The notes beneath the pieces were generated by a model. That model ran no database searches and was not told the DNA's origin. It was given only the letters and a program-made list of their open reading frames with translations. Positions 43,378-52,189 of a DNA stretch of 64,000 bases are shown here, piece after piece (the stretch's first letter is position 1; each line of letters begins with the position of its first letter). The translations under genes and the position numbers were made by a program. This DNA comes from Chitinophagaceae bacterium (GTDB lineage: Bacteria; Bacteroidota; Bacteroidia; Chitinophagales; Chitinophagaceae), in assembly GCA_947447465.1 (NCBI GenBank), contig CANFKE010000011.1, positions 1 to 64,000 on the forward strand, given 5' to 3'.

Positions 43378-43635
43378 GCTCCAAACGAGCAAGCATACCA
43401 TTCACGTAAAGACGCACCCCGCTATCAAAAAACATATCCACAAATATCACCCTCCCAAAACCCTTACCCACAGCACCATACAGCCGATCACGCCTTCATT
43501 TCTGTGAATATCTTTATTTGACCACATCATTACCGTTGACTAATTTACACCCGATCCGGACCCAATATCCCGATCGATCATTGACATATAGACCTATCCA
43601 CCAATGGCAGTAAAACAGAGATCATCTGGCCTATG

Positions 43636-43835
43636 TGTAAACCTATTTAGGTACGAGGCAGACCAACCACACTGCCACTTTTCATCAAAAAAGTGGCAAG
43701 AAGTGGAAGAAAGTGGCAGAAAGTAGCAGAAAGTGGCAATTCGTTAAAAACCCAGAAACCCTTTACCACAAAGCGATACAACTGATATCTGCATTCAAAA
43801 CTGCCACTTTTATTAAAAACTGCCACTTTTAAAAA
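43636..43835 (-). repeat. Dispersed TGCCACTTT element, family 2, copy B (inverted)
   Basis: On the minus strand the order matches copy A: AAAAGTGGCAGTT-type units, a variable spacer, TTTTTAACGAATTGCC and a run of TGCCACTTT units about 10-12 bases apart, ending in TGCCTCGTACC and AATAGGTTTACA (43636-43660). Here the left hairpin is replaced by two direct TGCCACTTTT units plus a second hairpin near 43673-43696. Non-coding; it lies in the 670-base gap between thiolase and galE. Confidence 0.8.
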
Positions 43836-43962
43836 CACCGGTAACATCTTGATGATACACATCTCAATAAACTGTTCAATACCCCGCAATTCAACGAATG
43901 TGATGTATATCATCTTTTTATCAACGACCTGCGGAATATGACTTTTGAATTTTGCATAACAC

Positions 43963-43970
43963 TATATTTG
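43963..43970 (+). promoter_or_regulatory. -7 element of galE
   Basis: TATATTTG, a full consensus match 22 bases before the galE ATG. Confidence 0.55.
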
Positions 43971-43992
43971 CAATACACAAACCACTACAAGA

Positions 43993-45033
43993 ATGAGTAA
44001 AAAGATATTAGTTACCGGCGGTTGCGGATATATTGGCGGCCATACCATAGTTGACCTGATACAGAATGGATTTGATGTCATCTCGGCCGATGATATGTCT
44101 CGCGGTTCTGCAAAGATGCTGGCAGGCATTGAGAAGATAGTGGGGCGCCCTATCAAGAACTACAAAGTAGATCTTTGCAACCTCGACGATACGGAAGCTA
44201 TCTTTCTGGAAAACCCCGATATAGTTGGTGTCATTCACTTTGCCGCATTCAAAAGCGTACCTGAGTCGGTAGCCGATCCCCTCATGTACTTCAGAAACAA
44301 CTTCAATTCACTCATCAATATATTGCAGTGTGCCGAAGAGTTCGATGTGACCAATTTCGTATTCTCATCATCTTGCTCTGTTTATGGCAATACCAATCAA
44401 TTACCGGTAGTAGAAGAAGTGCCTTTTGCCCCTGCCGAGTCGCCATACGCGCGAACCAAGCAGGTAGGTGAGGCCATCTGCGAAGATTTCACCAAGATCA
44501 ATAAACACTTCAATACCATATTGCTCCGTTACTTCAACCCTGCAGGCGCGCACCCTAGCGGCCTTATCGGTGAGTTCATGGAAAAGCCGGAGAATGTAGT
44601 ACCTGTGATCACACAGACCGCTATAGGTAAGCGCGAAGCTATGCGTGTGAACGGTGGCGACTATGACACCAAAGATGGTTCTTGCGTTCGCGACTACATT
44701 CACGTTTGCGATATTGCCAATGCACACACACGCGCGCTGCAATACATCATCGAAGACCGCAACAAGAGCAATTGTGAAGTGTTTAACCTGGGTACCGGCA
44801 ATGGCGTATCCGTGCTCGAGCTGATCAATGCATTCGAAAGAGTATCCGGCCTTAAACTCAACTACACCGTTGGCCCGCGCAGAGAAGGCGATGTAGTAGA
44901 AGTATATGCCAACAACAATAAAGCTCGCACCCTGCTGGGCTGGGAAACCAAATACGACCTCGATGCTATGATGGATACATCATGGAAGTGGGAGCAGATA
45001 TTGGCGGAAGCAGCCAAGGCAAAAACAGCCTGA
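43993..45033 (+). CDS. galE: UDP-glucose 4-epimerase GalE
   Basis: Interconverts UDP-glucose and UDP-galactose (perhaps also the N-acetyl forms) with bound NAD. The 346-residue SDR-type protein has the Rossmann motif ILVTGGCGYIGGH (GxxGxxG) at the N-terminus, the catalytic triad region FSSSCSVYG (Ser about 126) and Y152xxxK156 in SPYARTKQ, then LRYFNPAGAHPSG and RDYIHVCDIA. Supplies sugar for lipopolysaccharide or glycans. Monocistronic, between a promoter element and a strong hairpin. Confidence 0.95.
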   Translation: MSKKILVTGGCGYIGGHTIVDLIQNGFDVISADDMSRGSAKMLAGIEKIVGRPIKNYKVDLCNLDDTEAIFLENPDIVGVIHFAAFKSVPESVADPLMYFRNNFNSLINILQCAEEFDVTNFVFSSSCSVYGNTNQLPVVEEVPFAPAESPYARTKQVGEAICEDFTKINKHFNTILLRYFNPAGAHPSGLIGEFMEKPENVVPVITQTAIGKREAMRVNGGDYDTKDGSCVRDYIHVCDIANAHTRALQYIIEDRNKSNCEVFNLGTGNGVSVLELINAFERVSGLKLNYTVGPRREGDVVEVYANNNKARTLLGWETKYDLDAMMDTSWKWEQILAEAAKAKTA

Positions 45034-45099
45034 TAACTTAACTCCCAAGATCATAACGGCAAGACTATCTCACCGCTATCTTCTTTGGACACATAAAAT

Positions 45100-45133
45100 A
45101 AAAAACGTGGCTACCTGTGGTGCCACGTTTTTT
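45100..45133. terminator. galE terminator, bidirectional form
   Basis: AAAAAACGTGGC at 45100-45111 pairs with GCCACGTTTTTT at 45122-45133. It sits between convergent galE and paaE and can serve both. Confidence 0.85.
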
Positions 45134-45201
45134 ATCTCATCAATTATCTGTTATCATCTTCTCTCAGTTTTAACCTGAAGGAAGAAAAGAGTCAAAAGGA
45201 A

Positions 45202-46290
45202 TTATCTCTGGTCAAAGTCAATGACCACCGTCTCGGTGCGCGGGTGAGCCTGACAAGTAAGTACAAAGCCCTGTTCCACTTCATAGTGTTCCAGTGCATA
45301 GTTCACTTCCATCTCTACCTCACCTTCCATCACCTTGGCACGGCAGGTGCAGCATACGCCGCCCTTACACGCATAAGGCAGATCAAGACCATTGCGCAGC
45401 GCAGCATCCAGTATGCTCTCCTCATTGAAAGGCACATCCATCATAGTGGTAGTACCATCCAACGTAATAGACACCTTACTCATCGGGCCCTTGTCAGTTG
45501 TATGCTCCTTTGCCCATTGTTCATGCTTGGCCTTTGGCTGATCTGGAGAAGTGAACAATTCCATATGGACCTTATCTGCAGGCATTCCCATATCGGCCAG
45601 CTCACTCTTCAATGACAATATCATATCCTCAGGTCCGCAAAGGAAAGCCTCGTCTATGGTACCCAGATCAATAAGGGAAGAGCAGAATTCACGGCACTTA
45701 CCCGCATTGATACGACCGCTGAACAGAGGAATATCCATATACTCGCGGCTCAGCACATAATACAGGCGCATACGCTGCATATACTTATTCTTCAGAGCCT
45801 CTATAGCCTCACGGAAGATGATAGAATTCTTGGAACGATTACCATACACCAGAGTGAATGTGCTTTCCGGCTCGTTTTCCAATACCGTCTTCATGATGCT
45901 CATGATAGGAGTGATACCACTACCTGCAGCAAACGCCAGATAAGACTTTGGCTTACCTTCTGATGCACGCGGAGTGAACTTACCCATTGGCGGCATCACA
46001 TCCAGTACATCACCGGCCTTTATATGAGCATGAGCATGGGTAGAAAATTTACCCTGCTCTACTTTCTTTATCGCTACTCTCAGCTCCCCGTCATTAGGGC
46101 CCGAGCAGATAGAATAAGAACGACGTAGTTCTGCGCCATCCAGCGTAATGCGGAAGGTCAGGTACTGACCCGGTACAAAACGAAACAGATCAGCCTGTTC
46201 AGCAGGCACCTGTAGCGCAACAGAAATACAATCCGCTGTCTCCTGGCGGACATCGGTAACCTTTAAGGCATGAAATTTAAGTGCAGACAT
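45202..46290 (-). CDS. paaE: Phenylacetyl-CoA epoxygenase reductase PaaE
   Basis: Electron-transfer subunit feeding NADPH electrons to PaaA. The 362-residue protein has an FAD-binding ferredoxin-reductase domain (about 1-105; LRRSYSICSGP), an NAD(P) domain (about 110-235; FAAGSGITPIMSIMKT, FLCGPEDM) and a C-terminal plant-type 2Fe-2S domain with CKGGVCCTCRAKV and a distal LTCQ. The ATG at 46290 is used because a TACATTTG promoter element lies just upstream; the longer frame would start before it. It is far from paaC/paaD and has no paa neighbours. Confidence 0.93.
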   Translation of the reverse strand: MSALKFHALKVTDVRQETADCISVALQVPAEQADLFRFVPGQYLTFRITLDGAELRRSYSICSGPNDGELRVAIKKVEQGKFSTHAHAHIKAGDVLDVMPPMGKFTPRASEGKPKSYLAFAAGSGITPIMSIMKTVLENEPESTFTLVYGNRSKNSIIFREAIEALKNKYMQRMRLYYVLSREYMDIPLFSGRINAGKCREFCSSLIDLGTIDEAFLCGPEDMILSLKSELADMGMPADKVHMELFTSPDQPKAKHEQWAKEHTTDKGPMSKVSITLDGTTTMMDVPFNEESILDAALRNGLDLPYACKGGVCCTCRAKVMEGEVEMEVNYALEHYEVEQGFVLTCQAHPRTETVVIDFDQR

Positions 46291-46298
46291 AAGCGCTG

Positions 46299-46306
46299 CA
46301 AATGTA
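46299..46306 (-). promoter_or_regulatory. -7 element of paaE
   Basis: TACATTTG on the minus strand, ending 9 bases before the ATG at 46290; implies a leader of about five bases. Confidence 0.5.
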
Positions 46307-46370
46307 AACAATATTCCTTTTGTTAGGGAGCGGGAAAAACGGCTGGCAGCAGTTCAGGGAAAACGCTCTG

Positions 46371-47078
46371 TTATTTGAACTCAGGCACCAGAAACTCGGT
46401 CTTCAGCCATTCGGTGAGCTCTCTTTCCAGCACTTCCTTTTCCACATCACTCATACGCTGCCGTATAGGCAGTACCCAATATTCATAAGAATACCTGTAG
46501 ATGATGATGCCACCATGCGGCCGCGACAACTGATATTTGACCTCACAAACCCGCTTATTGATGATGTAGTAGATAGTACCCTCCTTACCATAGCTCCGCA
46601 TATGAAAGCCATTGGTGCCGCGTATCTCATTCAGACCATCCTTTATCCTGCGTTCTTCATTTTTTTCATTGGTCAGGTAATCAGATACGTAGTGCTTATA
46701 GGTATCATCAGACACCTTTTCAATAACGATACCTTTATAGAGAACTATGTTGTTGATCTTATTGATCTCCAGCTTCTGCTGACATATCTGGTATTCGGCC
46801 TGCATATTCAGGCGTTGTGCAGCCTGCGCCAGTTCTATCCAATAATCATTGTTGAAGAAATAACCGGGTTGGTCGCCCAGCTTTACCAGATTTTTGAGTG
46901 CCAGCTCCAATTGGTTATGAGAGAGGTACTCTACAATGTGGGCATACGTCTGGGAATTTCTGAAATGGCTGGGAATAAAGTCCACACTCTGCTTGAGCAG
47001 GCTCTCTTCGAAAGTTACTTGAGTATTCTGTTCAGCAGAAGACTTTCCTTTATTTTTAAATAGATCGAGTAGCCACAT
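46371..47078 (-). CDS. Protein of unknown function
   Basis: A 235-residue protein if it starts at the MWLLDLFKNKGK methionine; an ATG five codons upstream (47093) is equally possible. It has no signal peptide or transmembrane helix. The N-terminal half is helical and TPR-like (AHIVEYLSHNQLELALKNLVKLGDQ, YWIELAQAAQRLNMQAEYQICQQKLE), and the C-terminal half strand-rich with many Tyr and charged residues (GTIYYIINKRVCEVKYQ, IIIYRYSYEYWVLPIRQ). No family is recognised. It stands alone, upstream of paaE in the same direction with its own spacing. Confidence 0.65.
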   Translation of the reverse strand: MWLLDLFKNKGKSSAEQNTQVTFEESLLKQSVDFIPSHFRNSQTYAHIVEYLSHNQLELALKNLVKLGDQPGYFFNNDYWIELAQAAQRLNMQAEYQICQQKLEINKINNIVLYKGIVIEKVSDDTYKHYVSDYLTNEKNEERRIKDGLNEIRGTNGFHMRSYGKEGTIYYIINKRVCEVKYQLSRPHGGIIIYRYSYEYWVLPIRQRMSDVEKEVLERELTEWLKTEFLVPEFK

Positions 47079-47369
47079 AGTTCGGTCAACCATACGAAAG
47101 TAATGATTTCCTGATAATGAATAGCGAACATTAACAAACAACACCGGAAATAAATTTATCAGGAAAATAAACGTAGTAAACTAATAAAATGCGTAGGCGA
47201 ATTAAACAATGACTAACATCATATATTCTCAGGTTATCGGCTGAAAGCCGCATGGGCAGAGTGTTTATTGAATTTTCTTATTTTTTCATAGGTAAACAGA
47301 ATAGGTAACAACTGTGTATTCTCTGTTTTAACAGCGACCTTTGTGCCAACAAAACAAAACAAGAAAATT

Positions 47370-47915
47370 ATGGCAAACAATTTCGTTTCTGTGGGAGCTA
47401 AGTTTCCCCAATTTGACAAAAAATCAGTAGTAAGCTTAGAGCAAGGCAAAGAATTTAAAAACATCAGCAATCAGGATATCGATGGTAAGTGGGCTGTGAT
47501 GTTCTGGTGGCCAAAAGATTTCACTTTCGTATGCCCTACTGAGATCGCTGAATTTAACAAGAACTACAGCAATTTCACAGACCGTGAAACTGTATTGCTT
47601 GGCGCTTCTACAGACAACGAATATGTACACCACGCATGGAGAATGAACCACAAGGATCTTAGAGATCTGCGTTTCCCGATGATCTCTGACACTTCAAAGA
47701 GCCTGGCTGAAGAACTGGGTATACTTACTGAAGATGAGAAAGTTGCTTACCGCGCTACTTACATCATCGATCCGGAAGGCATTGTACGTTGGGTATCTAT
47801 CAACGACCTGAGCGTAGGTCGTAATGTAGATGAGGTTTTGCGTGTATTGGATGCTTTGCAGACAGATGAGCTTTGCCCTTGCAACTGGACAAAGGGTCAG
47901 GAAACACTGGGATAA
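47370..47915 (+). CDS. ahpC: AhpC-type peroxiredoxin with three cysteines
   Basis: Reduces hydrogen peroxide, alkyl hydroperoxides and probably peroxynitrite. At 181 residues, with peroxidatic Cys55 in FTFVCPTEI and two C-terminal cysteines 169 and 171 in ELCPCNW, it has the three-Cys layout of mycobacterial AhpC, which is recycled by AhpD rather than AhpF. That fits the AhpD-like gene 154 bases downstream. The ATG at 47370 starts the conserved N-terminus. A hairpin terminator between the two genes suggests differential expression of the pair. Confidence 0.92.
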   Translation: MANNFVSVGAKFPQFDKKSVVSLEQGKEFKNISNQDIDGKWAVMFWWPKDFTFVCPTEIAEFNKNYSNFTDRETVLLGASTDNEYVHHAWRMNHKDLRDLRFPMISDTSKSLAEELGILTEDEKVAYRATYIIDPEGIVRWVSINDLSVGRNVDEVLRVLDALQTDELCPCNWTKGQETLG

Positions 47916-47976
47916 ATACATAGAATGGCTCAATGAAGATCGGGCAATTAGACAATATCTATTACAAGTTTCGAAC

Positions 47977-48012
47977 AAAAGGTGTGTAGCTGGTCTGCAC
48001 ACCTTTTATAAT
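47977..48012 (+). terminator. Terminator after ahpC
   Basis: AAAAGGTGTG at 47977-47986 pairs with CACACCTTTT at 47998-48007, with T-rich sequence after. Confidence 0.75.
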
Positions 48013-48069
48013 TTATGAGGGGATGTCTGTTTTCGTCTCCTCCTCTATTTAAAACAATCAACTGCAATT

Positions 48070-48660
48070 ATGAGTACACTTACGAATAATGAAACGATAA
48101 TGAACCTGTTCCTCGATCTGGGAATAGACCAATCTCACACATCAATAGCCCTTAGCCGCTTGGCTGCTGTAGATAGCAAAAGTATCCGCGACCTGAAGCT
48201 GAATGTCAGCGGTATGCTGAACAGTAAGAACATGACCAAGAAAGAAGCCTACATGGTAGCGCTCTCTGCCGCTGCCAATGATAAGCATGATGTGCTTACA
48301 GTAGCTTTTGAAAATCTGGCAAAGAAGGAAGGCGCGACCGATGAAGAGATAGCTGAGGTGCATGCCTGCGTGTCTATCATGAATGTGAACAACATCTTCT
48401 ACCGTTTCCGCCATTTCATGCACGGCAACGAATACTATGATAAGACACCTGCCGGTCTTCGTATGAGCGTGATGATGACACCGGTAATGGGTAAGGGTCT
48501 GTTCGAATTGATCAGCCTGGTACTCTCTGCTATCAATGGCTGCGAGCGTTGCGTAACTTCTCACGAACATTCTGTAAAAGAACAGGGAGCCGGCGAGCCA
48601 CGTATCTATGATGCCATACGCCTGGGTGCGGTTATTAAGGGTTTGTGTGTGACCATCTAA
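48070..48660 (+). CDS. AhpD-like alkylhydroperoxidase (CMD family)
   Basis: A 196-residue carboxymuconolactone-decarboxylase-fold protein. The active site is intact: Cys158 and Cys161 in CERCVTSHEH with His165, the CxxCxxxH motif of AhpD, and an acidic residue upstream. In mycobacteria AhpD links NADH-dependent dihydrolipoamide/SucB to AhpC, so this gene is the probable reductant of the preceding peroxiredoxin. Its length and N-terminal helical region are typical of AhpD (about 180 residues). Confidence 0.9.
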   Translation: MSTLTNNETIMNLFLDLGIDQSHTSIALSRLAAVDSKSIRDLKLNVSGMLNSKNMTKKEAYMVALSAAANDKHDVLTVAFENLAKKEGATDEEIAEVHACVSIMNVNNIFYRFRHFMHGNEYYDKTPAGLRMSVMMTPVMGKGLFELISLVLSAINGCERCVTSHEHSVKEQGAGEPRIYDAIRLGAVIKGLCVTI

Positions 48661-48687
48661 GGTTAAAGACTGGATAATGAATAAGAT

Positions 48688-48720
48688 AAAAGGGCTACGC
48701 AGAATTGTGTGGCCCTTTTT
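48688..48720 (+). terminator. Terminator after the AhpD-like gene
   Basis: AAAAGGGCTAC pairs with GTGGCCCTTTT (one G-U) and a T run follows. It lies inside the 5' part of the longest downstream frame, which argues that the next gene begins later. Confidence 0.8.
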
Positions 48721-48781
48721 GCCCCTAACAAGAACAGAATACACAACGATCACCGAACTTTACCAAATAACAGAGCAACTC

Positions 48782-49342
48782 ATGACCTTTTTCTACACTG
48801 CACGAGCACCCTATAGCGCATCAAATACCGGCGACAAAGCTGACTGGAAGAGTTATCTGGAATGGAGCCACCTGGATCATCTTACTGAACTCGTATCACT
48901 TGACCAGGCATTGAATGAAGACCTTGTTATGCATGATTATGATGCAGAAGCTTATTGGGCACATAGTATTGTAGATGATGAAATGATCACCAGCTTCTTT
49001 AGTACTCCGGAGTTTGTATTGGCCAACATAAAGCCACAGGAAAAGTTCAATATGCTGGCAGTGATCGTAGAGCCGGAGGAAGATTGTAAAGACGTGGTAC
49101 TTTACGGGTATGAGTTCATGGGCTACGAACTGCTGGACAAAGACTACACCACCAGCGCACTCAGCAATTGTGGTGGTTTCTGGGAGACTTATACACCAAG
49201 TGATATCAATGAATTTGGGCTAATAGATGATATTGACAAGGCACTCGATATTCGTGAAAGACTATTAGAGAACAGCCCCGATGAGTATCATGCAGACACC
49301 AATATTATTGCCGTATGGCGACATACGACAATTGGCAGATAA
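48782..49342 (+). CDS. Acidic protein of unknown function
   Basis: A 186-residue acidic protein from the ATG at 48782 (MTFFYTARAPYSAS). The frame is open from 48677, but that start is in front of the AhpD terminator, so the later one is preferred. Features are a Trp-rich helical first half (WKSYLEWSHLDHLTEL), an acidic middle (EPEEDCKDVVLYGYEFMGYELLDKDY) and NCGGFWETYTPSDINEFGLIDDIDKALDIRERLLEN near the C-terminus. No signal, no transmembrane segment, no known domain. Ends in a strong hairpin. Confidence 0.65.
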   Translation: MTFFYTARAPYSASNTGDKADWKSYLEWSHLDHLTELVSLDQALNEDLVMHDYDAEAYWAHSIVDDEMITSFFSTPEFVLANIKPQEKFNMLAVIVEPEEDCKDVVLYGYEFMGYELLDKDYTTSALSNCGGFWETYTPSDINEFGLIDDIDKALDIRERLLENSPDEYHADTNIIAVWRHTTIGR

Positions 49343-49354
49343 CTTACAAAAACA

Positions 49355-49384
49355 CGAAAGGCATACATCGCTGTATGCCTTTCG
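49355..49384. terminator. Hairpin between convergent genes
   Basis: CGAAAGGCATACA pairs perfectly with TGTATGCCTTTCG around a 4-base loop; between the acidic-protein gene and the convergent lipoprotein gene. Confidence 0.8.
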
Positions 49385-49404
49385 CTATTCAAATATGTTA
49401 TTGT

Positions 49405-50118
49405 TTATTTGGTCATTGTAACGGTGCAATTATCATTGCCGCCGGTAGGAATGTTCTCAGCAGTATATGCAATGACCAGTTTGTTCGATTCAAAATGGCC
49501 ATGACCGGTAACTGTAACGCCGTTACCTATCACCTGCCTTGCAATGGTCACTGAGTCTGTATTACAATCGAGGTTGATACGGGTAGAAGTATTCAGACCA
49601 TAACCACCGAAGTTGACCACATTCAAAATGTTGTTACCCGATGCAGCAGCAGTAGCCGTGTAGTTGTAATTGCTGGTGTTACATGCGTTGTGGCAAGTAT
49701 AAGAACCGGTGAGGTAAGAAGAGCAATCATAATGTACTACACCCAACGTAAAGTCGTATGTCTTATAACCTGTAGAGTAGCTATAAGTGACCAACCTTAC
49801 CGGATAGTAACCCAAAGGAGCGGCTGCAGATGTAGTGTACAACACGAAGTCGGCAGTGAAAGTTGGCGTACCGGTGATGGTATCATGCACCATTTTAACA
49901 GTAGAAGGCAAGCCTTCGATGGTCAAAGATACCTGTTCGTTATAATTACCGGTAAGGAACCTTACCTGAAAAGGCAAGTGGAGCGTATCATCGTGGTTTA
50001 GATATGCATTGGTCACTGTATCTACCAGAATAGATATCGGCGGGTTGGTGCTGCTTTTAGAGCAAGAACCTGCAAATAGGGTCAAAGTGAGCAATGAAAG
50101 TAAAACGCAATTTCTCAT
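49405..50118 (-). CDS. Secreted lipoprotein of unknown function
   Basis: A 237-residue lipoprotein with lipobox LFAGSC (Cys near residue 19) in MRNCVLLSLLTLTLFAGSC. The first 130 mature residues look like an Ig/cadherin-like beta domain (HLPFQVRFLTGNYNEQVSLTIEGLP; YYPVRLVTYSYSTGYKTYDFTLGVV). The second half has several Cys (YDCSSYLTGSYTCHNACNTSNY, LDCNTDS, DNCTVT) that could form disulfides. Probably on the cell surface or periplasmic face of the outer membrane. No enzyme motif. Confidence 0.65.
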   Translation of the reverse strand: MRNCVLLSLLTLTLFAGSCSKSSTNPPISILVDTVTNAYLNHDDTLHLPFQVRFLTGNYNEQVSLTIEGLPSTVKMVHDTITGTPTFTADFVLYTTSAAAPLGYYPVRLVTYSYSTGYKTYDFTLGVVHYDCSSYLTGSYTCHNACNTSNYNYTATAAASGNNILNVVNFGGYGLNTSTRINLDCNTDSVTIARQVIGNGVTVTGHGHFESNKLVIAYTAENIPTGGNDNCTVTMTK

Positions 50119-50209
50119 TTGTTGTCTTTTAAAGCTGAAAGATACACATCAATTTTATTTGTTGATAATATCTGAGATAAATTTTATATGCTAATTTGTT
50201 CCTAAGCTG

Positions 50210-51691
50210 CTATTCTTCCGACTTTGCCGCTTCCTGTAATACCCATTTCTTTTCGTTCAGGTGACTAACCGTTACTTCAAGATTATATCTTGAACGGAGG
50301 TATTCTGCCATCTGATTAGCGGCATATACCGACCTGTGCTGGCCGCCGGTACATCCGAATGCAATATCCAGATGCTCAAATCCACGTGCCATGTAATCTT
50401 CCACATTGATAGCTACCAGCGCATAAACATGGTTCATAAAGTCGGGCATACGTGTTTCGCGTTCCAGGAACTGGCGTACCATCTCGTCATTGCCGGTAAG
50501 GTGCTTATACGTTGCATACCTGCCGGGATTCAAAATGCCACGGCAATCGAATACATAACCGCCCCCATGCTGACCTGAAGACTTGGGAATGCCATTCTTA
50601 TAAGAGAAACTGGAAACCTGTATAGTAAGTTTAGACTTCTCGTTGGCTCCTGTGATGGCATACTTCTCCTGCATATCAGGTGCTGATAGTTTTTCTAACA
50701 GCGATCTTAACTCAGGATAGGCCGGTGTTTGAGGATGGTCTGCCAGAAATATCTCCAGATTCTTCAGCGCCGGTCCGATGCTATTGATAAAGTGAGCCTT
50801 GTGCTGCAATAATCCGCGGAAACCGTACGCACCGAGTACCTGCAACAACCTTACCAATACGAACTGAACATACCCCCTGCGGAAATAGATCTCATCCATA
50901 CGCGGCACATGCAACTCTGTAAGTGTGCTGATATACCCATTAAGCAGATCCTCTTTCCAGGCTGCAGGCAATTGCGCACGTGCCTGCCACAACAATGATG
51001 CAATATCATACTGTGGCGGACCCTGCATAAAGCCCTGATAGTCTATAAAGTAGATCTTACCCTCATACACCATGATATTTCGGCTCTGAAAGTCGCGATA
51101 CATAAGTGTTTGCGGCTGCACCCTACCCAGGTCCTTACTCAGCAGCTCCATTTCGCTGATGAGCAGAGAACGGTCGTACTGTATGTTCTGAAGATCGGCA
51201 AAGTAGTACTTGAAGTACAACAGATCTGACATGATCGCCTTTTCGTCAAACTGTTTAGAGGCAAAACACTGTTTGAAATCGGCCTCACGACCTGCTATCC
51301 ATTGTGCCTTGGCCAACTGCGCCATAGCGGCATGATAGAGCTTACGGTTCTTATCTGAGAAACCATCTTTAATTACCAGATCGAACAAAGAGGTCTTACC
51401 GAGATCTTGTTGTAAATAAGCACGTCTATCCTTATTGATCTTATAGACCTCAGGAACATTTACTTTATGCTTTCGGAATAGTTCTGTTATGTAGAAAAAG
51501 GTATTGTTTTCGGCTACATTGGCGTTATATGTGCCAATAGCCACGGAGCCACCACCTGAAATGCGGTAGTAACGCCTGTCTGAGCCCGAAACGGCGAGGG
51601 CTTCCATCTCCTCGACCTTTTTTTCAAAATGCTCTTCAAAGAGTTTTTCTAAAATCGATGATATCTGTACTATAGTTTTAGTGGGTGTCAT
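50210..51691 (-). CDS. Sugar-kinase-like phosphotransferase fused to a RapZ C-terminal domain
   Basis: A 493-residue two-domain protein. Residues 1-345 form a choline/aminoglycoside-kinase-like (APH) domain related to AmgK-type cell-wall sugar kinases: GSDRRYYRIS nucleotide loop, AYLQQDLG, catalytic TLMYRDFQSRNIMVYEG (D/N) and FIDYQGFMQGPPQYDIASLLW (metal Asp). Residues 365-490 are a RapZ C-terminal domain: FDCRGILNPGRY, LERETRMPDFMNHVYALVAINVEDYMARGFEHLDIAFGCTGGQHRSVYAANQMAEYL. The RapZ C-domain binds glucosamine-6-phosphate in E. coli; the N-terminal P-loop of RapZ is absent here. Its 5' end overlaps sixA by 4 bases. Confidence 0.88.
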   Translation of the reverse strand: MTPTKTIVQISSILEKLFEEHFEKKVEEMEALAVSGSDRRYYRISGGGSVAIGTYNANVAENNTFFYITELFRKHKVNVPEVYKINKDRRAYLQQDLGKTSLFDLVIKDGFSDKNRKLYHAAMAQLAKAQWIAGREADFKQCFASKQFDEKAIMSDLLYFKYYFADLQNIQYDRSLLISEMELLSKDLGRVQPQTLMYRDFQSRNIMVYEGKIYFIDYQGFMQGPPQYDIASLLWQARAQLPAAWKEDLLNGYISTLTELHVPRMDEIYFRRGYVQFVLVRLLQVLGAYGFRGLLQHKAHFINSIGPALKNLEIFLADHPQTPAYPELRSLLEKLSAPDMQEKYAITGANEKSKLTIQVSSFSYKNGIPKSSGQHGGGYVFDCRGILNPGRYATYKHLTGNDEMVRQFLERETRMPDFMNHVYALVAINVEDYMARGFEHLDIAFGCTGGQHRSVYAANQMAEYLRSRYNLEVTVSHLNEKKWVLQEAAKSEE

Positions 51692-52188
51692 GCTTTCTTT
51701 TCAGGGTATTCAAATAATATTACTTTTCTTTCTACAAGTGGAAATCTGTTCCACTCTTCTGCCTTGAACCTGGCGGCTACCATGCCACACGGCGGCATAT
51801 TGTCTGTACTGAAATCGGGAGACAGGTGGTTGACGAATTCTGTTATTCCCGGGTTGTGGGCAATGATAAAAACGGTCTTTACCTTATCGCCTACTTCATA
51901 CAACAACTCCTCGAAGACCGAAGGTATGCAATGATACAACTTTTCCTCCCAGCGCACATTGGCTATATCGTAACCCAATACTTCAGATATCCTCTTGGCT
52001 GTTTGTCTTGTTCTTTTTGCAGTACTGCAAATGATCAGATCGGGGGTGATACCCGCCTGCTTCAGTTTTTCTGCCATTTCGGGCGCTTCTCTTTTGCCTC
52101 TTTCATTGAGCGGCCTGTCGAAATCGCTTTGCAGCGGGTTTGCCCAACTCGATTTGGCGTGCCTGATCATCACTAAAGTGCGTTGCAT
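51688..52188 (-). CDS. sixA: SixA-type histidine phosphatase
   Basis: A 166-residue phosphoglycerate-mutase-superfamily protein. Catalytic His is in LVMIRHAKSSW near residue 9 (RHG motif variant RHA), second His in IIAHNPGITEF near 110, with FDRPLNERGKREAPEMAEKL typical of SixA. SixA removes phosphate from phosphohistidine proteins such as ArcB or NPr. It sits in a tight minus-strand operon: 1 base after lpxH and overlapping the kinase/RapZ-C gene by 4 bases. Confidence 0.85.
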   Translation of the reverse strand: MQRTLVMIRHAKSSWANPLQSDFDRPLNERGKREAPEMAEKLKQAGITPDLIICSTAKRTRQTAKRISEVLGYDIANVRWEEKLYHCIPSVFEELLYEVGDKVKTVFIIAHNPGITEFVNHLSPDFSTDNMPPCGMVAARFKAEEWNRFPLVERKVILFEYPEKKA

Positions 52189-52189
52189 A

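Noticed and set aside
43202-43507. Frame over the thiolase end and its terminator
   Set aside because: It reads through a textbook terminator and the conserved thiolase active-site region in the wrong frame.
48677-48781. Longer N-terminus for the acidic protein gene
   Set aside because: That stretch contains the intrinsic terminator of the AhpD-like gene, and its residues show no conserved pattern; the ATG at 48782 is more likely.
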